Positions 45,723 through 56,468 are shown, counted from the first letter of the stretch. The stretch: 60,000 nucleotides of DNA from Polytrichum commune (GCA_950295325.1 OX485803.1:45835554-45895553); one strand, 5' to 3'. A program made the numbers and translations. The notes: generated by a model not told the origin, from the sequence alone.

Positions 45723-47033
45723 CTAATTATCTTCATACATGTTTTGACCTTTCAAAGTCCACAAGTGCTCAATCAGATCTCCTCTCAGACTGTAGTGAAT
45801 ATCCTCATCTTCTATTTCCTGTGTGTGTTCCAGCAACTGTTCAAAAGTTAATCCTCTCTCCATGGGAACATTGTCATCAAATGCAGCCCCAAATACATTT
45901 TCAAGGCCCTGCACACCACTCTCATCATCAATTATCATGTTGTGCAAGATGCAGCAAGCGAACATGATGTTTGAGATCCCCTGCATTCCCCACTGCCGGC
46001 AAGGATTCCGAATGATTGCAAAACGTGCCTGAAGAACGCTGAAACACCTTTCCACATCCTTACGGCAAGCTTCCTGCCTTTTCGCAAAGTGTTTCCTCTT
46101 CTCGTCCTCTGGGTTGTGGATGCTTTGCACAAAGCAGCTCCATTGCGGGTAAATACCATCAGCCAACAGGTAGTAGCGGTTGTACACCTGCCCGTTAACC
46201 TCAAAGGTCATGTCGCATGCTGCACCGCTCAGCAAGTCATGGATCAAGGGAGACCGATCCAAGACATTAAGGTCATTGTTCGAACCGGGGAGGCCAAAAT
46301 ATATGTGCCAAATGTGCAAACTCTGGTCTGCCACTGCTTCCAGGATAATTGATTTCTTGCCGTCTCGATCGCCAAAATCACCTTGCCAAGCCACAGGGCA
46401 ATTCTTCCACTCATAATGCATGCAATCCAAGGAACCAAACATACCTGGAAATCCACGGGCCTCATTGATGGCGAGCTGTTCCCGACAATCCTCGTACGTG
46501 GGCTTCCGCAGGTAGTAGTCCCCGAACTCTGCACGCACTACAGCACAAAACCTGCCCATGCACTCCATGGCGGTGGAGTCACTCGTTCGGCAATAGTCGT
46601 CCATGGCATCTGCACATACTCCCAGTGCTAGCATCCGCAGTGCAGCGGTTATCTTTTGGCGCGAAGACAACCCCAGCAACCCAGCGGCATCTCTTTTTTG
46701 AACAAAATACACATCCCGGGCACACACCCTCTCCAGAATATAACAAAAAAACGACCTTCTCATGTGATATCGGCGCCGAAAGATATGAGGGCCATAAGTA
46801 GGACGATCAGCAAAGTAGTCCTTGTGCATCTGTGCATCCATAATTACTCTGTCACGCTCGATGTTAGCTGCCCTGCCTTGCCGTGAGCCACCCGCAGCTC
46901 TCCGTGACGGGGCTTCATAGTCAATGAAGTTCTGGAACTGATCAACTGCCATTTCCATGTTCGCGTCATCATCTTCGTCGTCCTCCAAAAACCTCTCACG
47001 GGACTCCTTAAACCTAGATCTCCAAACCTCCAT
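45723..47033 (-). CDS. PIF/Harbinger transposase (HARBI1-like), complete
   Basis: The ATG at 47033 on the - strand opens 436 codons to a TAG at 45723-45725; a TTG eleven codons upstream is less likely. The protein has an acidic N-terminus and a helical DNA-binding-like region (about 60-170: RRRYHMRRSFFCYILERV, RQKITAALRMLALG). The DDE nuclease follows, with Asp203 in GSLDCMHYEWKNCP, Asp254 in GLPGSNNDLNVLDRSPL or Asp292 in YLLADGIYPQW, and Glu328 in RKDVERCFSVLQARF, then CCILHNMIIDDE. Length and motif order match plant HARBI1/ALP1-like proteins. No stop or frameshift is seen, so activity is possible. A few host genes descend from this family (ALP1), but the matching ends and TTA duplication say transposon here. 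It reads toward ORF1. Confidence 0.92.
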   Translation of the reverse strand: MEVWRSRFKESRERFLEDDEDDDANMEMAVDQFQNFIDYEAPSRRAAGGSRQGRAANIERDRVIMDAQMHKDYFADRPTYGPHIFRRRYHMRRSFFCYILERVCARDVYFVQKRDAAGLLGLSSRQKITAALRMLALGVCADAMDDYCRTSDSTAMECMGRFCAVVRAEFGDYYLRKPTYEDCREQLAINEARGFPGMFGSLDCMHYEWKNCPVAWQGDFGDRDGKKSIILEAVADQSLHIWHIYFGLPGSNNDLNVLDRSPLIHDLLSGAACDMTFEVNGQVYNRYYLLADGIYPQWSCFVQSIHNPEDEKRKHFAKRQEACRKDVERCFSVLQARFAIIRNPCRQWGMQGISNIMFACCILHNMIIDDESGVQGLENVFGAAFDDNVPMERGLTFEQLLEHTQEIEDEDIHYSLRGDLIEHLWTLKGQNMYEDN

Positions 47034-47783
47034 CCCCCCAAGAACGATAGAATAAACTTTCAACACAATCCTCCAAAACCCAACCCTAAAACCACAACAG
47101 AACGCCGCTCAGAACTTTAAAAAACTCCGCCACAACACCATGGAACCTCTTGTATGTCAACACGCCCGCGTACTAATAAACCTCCCAACAACCGCACGAA
47201 AATGAACCCACAAGCACCCACACACACACACACTACTTAGTGTCGCTTTACACCTAAAGCACCCACATACTCCTTCAATAGTTCCAACAAAATTTAAGAA
47301 CACCCTCCCCAAAACTCTTTATGAAAGGCTTCACAAACACCCGTAAACCACCTCTAACACAACCTAAAATATCCCCAAACCCCACGACCTACACTCCTCC
47401 GACATAATGCGAGCACTTTAACCCAAAACCATAACAAAATCCCTAAAAACATATAAGGAGAACTCATTGGAAAATTGCCAAGCACAATATGTGCTCCCAC
47501 CTTGGTGTGCACTGCTAATTACGGAGGCGAAGAATGGGGAAGGGAAGCAGGGGCGGAGAGGGAGTTGGGAGGAAGGGGGAGGAGCGGTGACGTGGAAAAG
47601 GAGGAAGGGGGGTGGAAGGCCACGGTGTCAGACCGTGGCCCCAGGCAACGCCAAGTGTCCCGTTGGCACTGACATGCCCGGGCACACTGGCTCCATGGGC
47701 GGGGCCCGACCCTGGAAGGTCGCCGGCTCCCTGCACAGCTGCCCTCCCCCCGGTGGCGTTGGGGGGAGCCGGTGGCCATGCAC
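47034..47783 (-). promoter_or_regulatory. upstream region of the transposase and right end of the element
   Basis: This holds the presumed transposase promoter. Near 47550-47783 it becomes GC-rich with short inverted motifs (CCACGGTGTCAGACCGTGG, TGTCCCGTTGGCACTGACA) of the sort expected for subterminal protein-binding sites. No TATA box was assigned. Confidence 0.4.
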
Positions 47784-47938
47784 TTACAGCCTATTCTGTT
47801 TCCATGTAGTGGCAGTGCACTCAAGACGGTTCTAATTACAGCTTCAAAGTGGGAGATATTTAATCGATCAGGGTCTTGGAACATTCAAAGCAACATTACT
47901 CCTTTGAGCTCCCCGGCCTCCACCCATTGCGTTCTTAA

Positions 47939-49163
47939 GAGCATCCCCACCAGATCGGGTACACGCCAAATAGAGTATATAATATTTTATACTTTTGGGG
48001 AGCCCTCCATCTTGGGTGGGGCAGCTCATCTTAAGTCAAAGCCTACCAAAGCCTAGGCATACCAGAGTTCGGGAAGTTTTTGAAGCCTTAGTGGCTAATT
48101 GCCGGTAGTTGCTACGAAGGGTCGGATTTTTTCCAATTTACATCGGCAAGAGCCGGTCTTTTGTAAAATCAATCGGCCAATTGCCTATATTTTCATATTT
48201 TCATTGGCCAATATCCGATTAAATGGAATTCATATCGGCACTAATTGTTTAAAAAATGTATGAAAAGTTATTAGAAATCATTTCTTAGTACAAAATCTTG
48301 AATAAGTGAAAAAAAAGGCATGTTCAAAACTTTAAATTTGAAGTGTTAATATCCTTGGCAAGAATTGAACCTAGCAATGCCTTCACCGCTTGAAGGCCAA
48401 GGGTCCCCCAATTCTTCATAGAAGCAATTGGATTTGGTCATGGAAAGGTTGCATAATTCAAAAAGTTTAAGCTTTAGGGTACTTCCTCAAGTGCATCATC
48501 AGATGCCCCAGACAAATAGCGCTCTGGATTGCTATACAAATAACGAAACTTAGCAGCATCCTTCCAAAGATCTAGAGCACTTGTTAGAATGTCATCAAAA
48601 TCATTGTCTGGGCCTTCTATAGCAACACGCATCATACTTTCTAAGTTAGATGTAGACACGGGTATCGGCCAGTATTTGAAATTTGAATACTTCTTCCGGC
48701 TGAAATCCAGTAACTCACAAAAAGAATCGGCTACATTTCCGGGACATTTTTTGGTCCATCGGCTAATTGCCGGAGGATTGAAATTACAATCGGATTGCCA
48801 TCCGATGGTTGGAAATTTGGACCGGCCATGAGGGAAAATCCATCAGCTGATAATGAACTAGCCGTCGGTTTTCCCCGAACATAGAGGCATACCCCGGTAT
48901 AATTAGGAAGCAATCAATAAGACAACGACATTTATTATCTGACATGGGATAAAGTGGGATATCGGAGTATCTGATATCAAAGTAATCTCTTGGCGGGCCG
49001 GAGGAGGGCCGTTATATGAATCATTTATGGCGGGGGAGGTCTTTACTATACCCGGGCCGGTTCTAAATTATGGGGGACCGGACATTGGTGGGGCTTAATT
49101 GTATGCCGGTACCGCCACCTAAGAACCCGGGATGCCTCCATGCCTAGTCTGGTGGGGACGCTC
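47939..49163. mobile_element. TAA-flanked inverted-repeat element carrying a hAT-like fragment
   Basis: Ends GAGCATCCCCACCAGA and, in reverse, GAGCGTCCCCACCAGA differ at one base. TAA flanks both sides (47936-47938 and 49164-49166), which suits the Harbinger superfamily. The 1.2-kb interior includes many CGGC/CCGAT-type repeats (ATCGGCCAATTGCC) and a fragment that looks like the end of a hAT transposase. Confidence 0.65.
48474..48659 (-). pseudogene. hAT-like C-terminal fragment inside the 47939 element
   Basis: A 61-codon frame reads LESMMRVAIEGP, FDDILTSALDLWKDA and KFRYLYSNPERYLSG, then ends. The MR.AIEGP...ALDLWK...R order resembles the C-terminal tails of some plant hAT proteins. It has no upstream continuation, so it is a captured or leftover fragment. 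Confidence 0.45.
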
Positions 49164-49166
49164 TAA

Positions 49167-49701
49167 CCATTTTGGATATAAAGACTAGTCTCATAGTTCT
49201 CATGCACAAGTTATTTCATGTGGGTAAAAACATCAAGTGCAGTTGGAGTGTAAGCTCGTGTGGTGTTCTTTGTGTCAAGCAAAGACACATTCCAGCTTCC
49301 AAATCTCCATTCGTGGCAGAACCATGGATAGAACTACAAGCCATGTCCTGTACTACTACACCGTTTATGGAATTTGGCGTCACATGCCTAATAATGTCAC
49401 TTACCCTATTTTGAGGCGTATGCTAGGTGATGATCAACAACTTCACCATTAGTGTCACCTCGTGACACTTGACGTTCAAGTGCACTACCTGATATTTCAA
49501 GATGAGTTCCTCAGTAATAGTGTTATGAGGTGTATGCCTACCAGAGCCCAACATTTTCCTTTAAATTGCACCCATACCCAGACCATGCCCATCAATAGCG
49601 ACCTATGCCCACCCATAGCATGACATGTGCGCACCCGTGCCCACCCATGCTATTCAAATTGCGCCCATGTATTCAAAAATTGTGTGATGTGTATTATCCG
49701 C
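49167..49701. other. non-coding stretch
   Basis: Short ORFs without motifs. CCCA(C/T)CCATGC-type short repeats occur at 49560-49660. Confidence 0.45.
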
Positions 49702-50367
49702 CTACACCAAGTCTTGGTTGGATCGGACAAATAACAGGTCGTTCACTATCGTTGGCTTCAGCCCGGAGCGCTTCTTGGTTAGCGTATCCCCTGCATCCAA
49801 GAAGTTTGACTCCGATTTGGAGTTGGATGCAAGGATGCACAAAACTGAACGCGCCACGCGTGACATGATGGGGAATGTGGGGGCTCCTTTCAGCTTCCAC
49901 CACAAGAGAATATTGAATTTAGCAGTGGTATCCCAATTCATTGGCAATGCTAAGCTCACCGCTGCAATGATCTCATTTTTTTCGAGATCAGTGACCTTGT
50001 ATGTCTCATACATACTGAACTCAAGCTCAATACGTGCGTCGAAGTTGCTAACAACTACGATCTCAACCCCATTGTCATGAATCTCTTCTAACTCATCCTC
50101 AAACTCATCGTACATAGACGTCGTGTCATCATTACGGCGTTTCTTTTGTGGTGGGGCCGGTGCATCATCTTTCTCGTGATCCAAATTAGCTAAAACCTCC
50201 CCTGTGCCAATTGAGCACATAAGCTCCCTTAGTTTTGTTTTCGCCTTAGTAACTAAAGCGTCGGGGACCTCCATCTTGCGCTTAGGGTTCTTCATAACGG
50301 GATCCAAAAGTGTTGCTACGACATGGAGCACGTCGAGCTCCATCTTCTCTTGCAGTAGTGGTGTCAA
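49702..50367 (-). pseudogene. hAT transposase C-terminal half
   Basis: A 221-codon open frame on the - strand ends with FNILLWWKLKGAPTFPIMS, then ARSVLCILASNSKSESNF and KRSGLKPTIVNDLLFVRSN. This is the hAT dimerisation domain (WWK....P.LS..AR..L.I.ASS..SE..FS..G...TK.R..L.P..V..LLF). LHVVATLLDPVMKN near the start matches the block before it. The BED zinc finger and the catalytic N-terminal half are missing, and a stop lies upstream in frame. The conserved Ser-Glu pair is kept but FS has become FL. The likely fate is a truncated dead copy. Confidence 0.8.
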
Positions 50368-50448
50368 AAGGCACTTACAAACTATGATCGAAGGGGAGTC
50401 TTTGTTTGTGGAATTGAATCAATCTCTCATGGAGTTGAGACCTCATTC

Positions 50449-50849
50449 TTGGACTACTCACTAGGTGCGAAAGATGGATTGGGTGTTCATGGAACTTGTG
50501 ATTCCATCATCTCACTGTCTGAAATGCAACAAAACACAACACTTACAAAGTGGACGTTGAGATCGCCGGCGGCGAGGGAGCTGTTTCTGGCGGCGAGGGA
50601 ACGTGCTGCAATTTCGAAGCTCTCGCGACATCAGATGTGGATCGCTCAGGAGCTCCAAGCTTCGACCCACAATTTCCCCTCCACTTCACACTCCGGATAC
50701 CAACTCAACCTTTTCTTCTCAAGCCACAAAAATTGGGTTAAGGATTGTGGGTGCAAAATTGCATCAACAAATCGAGAGAAATCGGGGAAGAATTTGCAAC
50801 CAGATTCCACCGTAGCTGTTTCTGGCGGCGAGGGAGCTATTTCCAACAA
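50449..50849 (+). other. GC-rich segment with GGCGGCGAGGGAGCT repeats upstream of the LINE
   Basis: The motif TGGCGGCGAGGGA appears near 50570, 50590 and 50825. A 141-codon frame covers the segment without known motifs. It may be the 5' leader or ORF1 tail of the LINE. Confidence 0.35.
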
Positions 50850-50859
50850 CAAGTCTTGT

Positions 50860-51968
50860 GCCAAGGCTTTGTAGGACGAAGGGAACAGAAGGAGTTAAAA
50901 AACCTCTTCAAGCAATGAACACCACCCACAGACATACTACTGCTACAAGAAACTAGACTACCGGAAACAACATGCCTCAAACAAGCCAAGTTCACGGAAT
51001 TCCGAGGAGGCGCTAGTTTGTGGAATGAAGCCTTTTTCTCTGCCCAATCCGGACGATTTAAAGGCGGAACAAGCATAGTGCTCTCAGAATGCATGGCAAC
51101 ATCCGTCACACACCACGGCATTCTCTACCCAAGTAGAGCACAGTATGTGGTAATCTATCTCAGCCCACAATTGCAATTAGGCATTATCAACATCTATGGC
51201 TTTAGCCACCCTGGTCCAAAAGCCATGTTATGGAATCACCTTGCAAACACAGAGCTTCCAGAAGCAAAATGGATAATTGCGGGTGACTTCAACAACATTG
51301 AGAACCCCCAAGATAAACAAGGAGGATCGGTCAAGGCATGCATCAGCGCACGAGAACTGGAAGCTTGGAGCAATTTACTTACCAAACTGGGAGTTAACGA
51401 TGCGTTTCACATGGGGGCTTTCTCCCGCAAAACCAAAAAAACATTTACATGGAGTAATGCCCGCAACGACAACACCATGATACAATCCATAATTGATCGA
51501 ATCTACGTACCACCGCACGTTGAAAATATAGGAGGCACCACGGAAATCCTTCCAACGCTAAAAGACATATTAGATCATGCTGGGGTAATCTCGCATTTCA
51601 ATGATGAAAGGAAGAAGAAGTCAAGCCCAACAAGTTTCAACAAAGGACTAGTCACACAACCGGAGAGCAAAACAACTCTACTGGCTACGTGGAAAGGCGT
51701 CATGAATGATCCAAACTTGGGAAGCTGGAACCAGCGGATGGTCACAGCTAACCAGGCCATCCGAGAGAAATCGGCGGAATTAACCAAAAATCTAAGAAAG
51801 AAGTGGAAGGAGATGTACCAAGCACAATTTGAAGATATAATACAAGCAGAGGAAAAGCTTCAACACAATTGGGGATCAAGAGAAACCCGCAACAAGCTAA
51901 GTGATGCACAAGCTGCGCTACATGAAGTACGTCAGCAAAATTTCCAATTCCAAGAAAGTGCTATTTAG
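50860..51968 (+). pseudogene. LINE endonuclease region of ORF2
   Basis: The frame includes RREQKELKNLFKQ, a stop at about 50924, then DILLLQETRLPE (the N-terminal QE motif of the apurinic-type endonuclease). From 51018 it is a 316-codon frame with WIIAGDFNNIENPQDKQGG, FTWSNAR, SIIDRIYV and LDHAGVISHF, where SDH is expected. It ends at TAG 51966-51968 in the middle of the linker. The next codons (KWARVGDRCTKEFFEYHAS) match the W...GD.NTKFFH motif that normally continues the protein, so the TAG is a nonsense mutation. Confidence 0.88.
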
Positions 51969-53831
51969 TCCAAATGGGCACGAGTAGGGGATAGGTGCAC
52001 AAAAGAATTCTTTGAATACCATGCAAGCAAAAGACGCCCAATCACAATCAAACAAATGAAGGATGGTGAGAGAAACATCTCAACTCAAGGAGAGCTGGAA
52101 GCTCACATACTTGCAATCTATGAGCAGCTTTACACTAGAGATGAGCAGGTTGAGGATAATGCAAATGCTCGACAAGACTGCTTCCAATATCTCAAAAGAA
52201 CCGTCACGGACGAACACAACGCCGAACTCTTGCGGCCCCTCACCATGGACGAAGTCTCCACGGCCATGAAACAACTTCCAGCATGTAAATCGCCAGGAGT
52301 AGACACAATACCAATTGAGTTTTATCAGGAAATGTGGGAAGACATCGACATCAACATCTTCAACTTTGTATTGGAGTCAATTAGTCAAGCATCCATCGTG
52401 GTGGAACTGAACGTTAGCAAAATAGCCTTACTCTCCAAAACGGAAGATAGACTTAGAGTGCAGAATTACAGACCCATCTCCTTATTAAATACTCTATACA
52501 AAGTAGTAGCCAAAACTTATGCCAACAGAATGAAACCACTTCTTCACCATTGGATCCTTCCTTCCCAAACTGGTTTTGTGCCAAATAGATGCATACTTGA
52601 TAACATATTTCTAGCCTTCAAAGCCGTAGAATGGACATTAGAAACTAAACAGGAGCTGAGCATGTTGTTACTCGATTTCGAGCAAGCCTATGATAGGGTT
52701 AATTGGACATTCTTACATCAAACCATGGAGCGAATGGGGTTCAGTCCCACTTGGATTACCCAAACGATGTTGTTGAACATGAATGCCTTGGCGTCAGTGA
52801 TTGTTAATGGTGAACAAAATTAAAATGTTTAGACTCCAAAGGTCGGTGCGACAAGGATGTCGCTCGCCCCTTACCTCTTCTTACTTACAGTGGATGTCCT
52901 CGGTCAAATGCTGCAACATCCGGATTGCCAAGTCCAAGGCCTGCGGCTCCCAGACAACACGACAATCACAAACCAGATGTTCGCAAATGATACGCTCTTA
53001 TTCCTAGATGGCACCCGAGACAACATGGACAAGGCCTTCAATGTCATCAACCGCTTTGGAGCAACCTCCGGAGCCAAACTTAACCTGCACAAGTCTGTTG
53101 GATTGTGGTTAGCACAAACAGATAGAACATGGCAATGGGGTGAAGAAGCGGGACTCAAATGGCTCGCACCAGGTGACATTACTTGCTACCTAGGATATCC
53201 ATTTGGCTTACACATTTTACAAAAAAAGAAGGATAGCAAAATGTTGAGCCCGATTAGGAAACACTTGCTTAGATGGTCAAAAAACAAGCTCTCATTAGCG
53301 GGAAGGATAATGGTGTCGAACCAAGTCGTCCTTTCATCAATATGGTACTTGGCATCGTGCGCGGACCTGTCGAGCCAAGCCCTAAAGCTTGCCAGGGCCA
53401 CAGTGAGAAACTATATGTGGTCAAGAAAGAAGGAGTCGTGCGCCCGGGCACGGGTGAAATGGGATACGGCAATCCTTCCCATAGTGCGGGGCGGAGTAAA
53501 AGTTTTAGACCCACAATGGCAAGCCTCGGCACTCCTAGTAAAACTCTTAATTAGAGGACTCTCAGTTGGCTACGAACCCTGGAAAGTGCTAGTTAGGTAT
53601 AGAGTTGCACAAACTAAACAATCACGACGGGGCAGGTGGCCGGCACATGCAAACTGGATCATGAACTCATCCAACCTGGTTAAACAGGGTTCCCCAATGT
53701 GGCAAGGGGGCCTACAAGGAATTAATGCGACTCAATCCAACTCAATCCCACCTCGGTCGGCGTTTTGCCGCCCGTTGGGCGGGCGGGGCTTTCTTGCTCC
53801 TCCTTTTCTCTGTTTTTTACCTAGTTGGTAA
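51969..53831 (+). pseudogene. LINE reverse transcriptase region of ORF2
   Basis: The frame to 52823 carries ACKSPGVDTIPIEFYQEMW, VQNYRPISLLNTLYKVVAK, LPSQTGFVPNRCILDNI and LLLDFEQAYDRVNW, the RT fingers and first palm motif. A frameshift follows VNGEQN. RLQRSVRQGC lies in a second frame, then SLAPYLFLLTVDVLGQM in a third (52857-53831). There MFANDTLLFLDG replaces the expected FADD, so a catalytic Asp is Asn. Thumb and later regions continue to KKESCARARVKWD. No zf-RVT is obvious before the stop at 53831. Confidence 0.9.
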
Positions 53832-53896
53832 TTATGGGGTTTTCCCCTCATCCACCCCCTTGGGGGTTTTGTAATTTGTTACCTTTCTTTTTTTAA

Positions 53897-53976
53897 ACCT
53901 CGGTGAGGTCTTCACAGTACCCTGCCAGCTCAACAGCAGAATGGTACAGACCCGGGTTCAATTCCCGGCCGGTGCA
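53897..53976 (+). tRNA. tRNA-Gly(GCC)-like sequence, interrupted or pseudogene
   Basis: GTACCCTGCCA, then a 14-base insert, then GGTACAGACCCGGGTTCAAT, TCCCGGCCGGTGCA follows plant tRNA-Gly(GCC) closely: the anticodon stem GTACC/GGTAC, the GCC anticodon, an intact T arm (CCGGG TTCAATT CCCGG) and the 3' acceptor strand CCGGTGC. The insert lies one base after the anticodon, where tRNA introns sit. The 5' side (AAACCTCGGTGAGGTCTTCA) is a poor match to the expected acceptor and D arm and is several bases short. I favour a decayed copy, perhaps brought in with the LINE end. Confidence 0.5.
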
Positions 53977-56094
53977 TTCTTTTGTCAGACACATCCACAC
54001 TGACATGCGTGCACTTCGGTTCCCCTACATTTATTTTCACACAATTCTGATTCAGTATATAGAGTACAGTAATTATCCCAATCAATGCGTGTGGTACCAA
54101 TTCCCGATGATTGCTGAATTTTTTATTGAGTGATAATTAGTATTTTTACCACTTCGGAATGAATTAAAATATTTAAAGATTTTTTTTAACAATATCGTGC
54201 TTTGAAAATATCAAAAATTAATACGAATTTTTTTCCTTTGAATATGGGATTGTTGAATCTAAATATAGAAAGTCCAATCATCATTCGCATATAAATAGAG
54301 AAGGTGGTAAAGGCACTATGGTATTAAATTCATGAATACATGTTCATTTCAAGAAAATTAGTGTGTGCTCTAAGGTGCTCGTAGAGTGATTAAAAAGTAT
54401 ATGCAAACACAAGCTTGTCAACAAATAGTGTCATGACGAATAGTGACAATACTTTCAATGAATATTATTGCTATGAAAAGTGTCAAGATGAACAGTGATT
54501 CCTAAATCTTTTGGTGGCACTAATTTCATAGTATAAAGAAATTTAGTATTGCCTTCACTAATTTCCCTCACGCACTATTAGCCCTCCCTCACTAATTGGG
54601 ATAATCAGTGTAGCACATTTTCAAAGTATAGTATTATTTCGTCTTTGTGTCTGCTATATGGAGGAATACAACGTAATAATTGTTTGTGATCCAGTACATT
54701 CACGAGGCATTCCAAGTGCACATGTTAGTGTAAATTACGAGGATGACATTGATTCTTGTTGTGCATTAAATTTTTGTTTCATACATGCAATTAGTAGGTA
54801 CACTATTTAGTCCTATTAGTGTGGGTGGTAGCATGGGAATAACTGACGTAGCCACACTATTCAAGGTGGAAATATTCTGGTCCAAGACCCCGGGTCTTCC
54901 CGAAAGTCTTCATGAATACTTCCGACTAGCATAAGACAAAAGTAGCATAAGAAAAGAAGACAATCACTTACATTAGTTTTCTAGAAGAAGAAGAAAAATC
55001 AATATGACACACACTAAATTTTTCTGCTAGGAAATTAGCGTGGGTTGAATAACAATATTGATAAACAATATTGTTCTTCAAGTCCCCCTCAATATTCAAA
55101 TGTCCTTGCTCTTGCATCATGCATTCTTTGTACACTCAAAGCCTAGTTGTGAGAAGGAAATGAAAAGGAAAGAAGAGCTAGAAAATGATTGTATGTTATA
55201 TCGTCGGAGTTCTCATTGTGAACTAAAGTGAACTCTTGGGAACGTGTATCTCATGATGTTTTCTAGAATTTGGATCTTAATAACAAAAAATATAGAAAAT
55301 GCAATGTGAGAGTAAGTGTCGGGTTTATAAAAAAATTTAAAAAATTTAAAAAAACTACTCAAATGTTTCAAAAATCACTCATAAACAATGTACAATCACG
55401 ATTTCAACTAAAAGTAAAGTATATAAGTATTTACATGTTTCCATAAATGACATCCGTACCAACCTATGGACACCAAGAACACATATTTTGAAATTCATTC
55501 TATAAATGTATGGAAATTCTTGTGCAAGTCAAACATCAAAAGTTAAATGACGACGACCTTCGTTACTGGTCACCTTCATAAAATGTGACATCTTATTACT
55601 CACCAAATTTGGTGAGAAAGTAGACAATCGGAATAAACCAACACCCTACATAGAAGTACCCTTCCATTAAATGGGTGACGTCACTCATTCTTTGGATGAT
55701 GTCACCCGTTTCTCACCCACTTCAAAAATGGACCGGCACCAGCACATGGAACTTGGCCCTTAGTTTCAGACATAGATGACCTAAATCACCGCCTCTGTCA
55801 TGTAATCTGGAACTATGCTTATAATAGCACCTCCAGATTATGTTTTAAGTCATGTTTTAAAGAAAGATCATCCTCGAAGATGTAAGAAGCTTGGGAGAAG
55901 TGCAACCTAAGTTAATTAGATGCGATGTGTTTCTCACCCTCCAAGATGGATCTTATCTGTCCCTACAGCAAGAACTATTAAGTGCTTTGGTGAGCCTCTG
56001 AAATGCTGTGCATGCAGACTACTCTTGTGAAGGAATACAATTGTTATCTCTGATTGAAGTAGGTGAAGGTCATGATCTGAGCACTCAAAAGCTA
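53977..56094. other. non-coding stretch with a diverged MITE
   Basis: AT-rich DNA. Bases 54790-55015 resemble the 44718 MITE in reverse orientation (CACTATTTAGTCCTATTAG; AAGACCCCGGGTCTTCCCG, then AAAGTCTTCATGAA against TCATGAAGACCC...GGGAAGACCCTGGGTCTTGG). No gene is seen. Confidence 0.5.
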
Positions 56095-56468
56095 CACTAA
56101 ATATGATGTTTAGTGTCACCATTTCCAATTGTCTTGCTCAATACCAATTGTAAAACCGCAGTATAGTGTCATCAACACTAAAGGTTAGCATAACATTAAT
56201 TGCCATTCCTTGTACATTTTTGGGGGGGTTTATAGGTTTATTGTATTACAATTACTGTCACTTACCAAGTGGTTTTTCATCCAAATTTCAATCATCCATG
56301 ACAATATGTCATCACAAGTTGCTGACAAGAGAAGGTATGGTTTTGGCCAATGGGTGAACTCATTCATCATCCATGACAATATTTGTAAACTTATTCATAA
56401 GAAGTGTCGTCCGAAAAGTTCCCATGGTGACATTAAATACCATTTGACACTAAATATCATATTTAGTG
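56095..56468. mobile_element. MITE with self-complementary ends, ATATTTAGTG family, copy 2
   Basis: Ends CACTAAATATGATGTTTAGT and, in reverse, CACTAAATATGATATTTAGT differ at one base and are each nearly palindromic. TA flanks both sides (56093-56094 and 56469-56470). A 128-codon ORF crosses the right end and is not a gene. Confidence 0.75.

Larger units (their letters stand above)
38908..47783. mobile_element. complete PIF/Harbinger transposon, 8.9 kb
   Basis: The left end GGGCATGGCCACCGTTCCCC(CC)AACG and the right end, read in reverse, GTGCATGGCCACCGGCTCCC(CC)AACG pair over about 26 bp with a mismatch or two and a one-base indel. TTA flanks both sides (38905-38907 and 47784-47786). The two genes known from autonomous PIF/Harbinger elements are inside, each starting near one end and reading inward. 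The 4.8-kb spacer between them has collected other repeats, so the original element was probably shorter. Ends, target duplication and gene set together make this the best-supported element in the window. Confidence 0.88.
50850..53897 (+). mobile_element. L1-type LINE, nearly continuous but disabled, copy 2
   Basis: Endonuclease, reverse transcriptase and a downstream region follow in order on the + strand. The end is marked by GGGGGTTTTGTAATTTGTTA, CCTTTCTTTTTTTAAA near 53860-53897. No clear ORF1 is present, so the copy is 5'-truncated. It is far less decayed than the LINE at 30370 and belongs to a different lineage. Confidence 0.8.

Noticed and set aside
45605-46886. + strand ORFs across the Harbinger transposase
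   Set aside because: They are shadows of the - strand gene, which has complete family motifs.
47467-47884. Several ORFs on both strands near the right end of the Harbinger element
   Set aside because: GC-rich subterminal DNA lacks stops by chance; frames conflict and no motif is present.
53897-53976. Functional intron-containing tRNA
   Set aside because: Not accepted as functional because the 5' acceptor and D arm do not pair properly; kept as a tRNA-like feature with moderate confidence.
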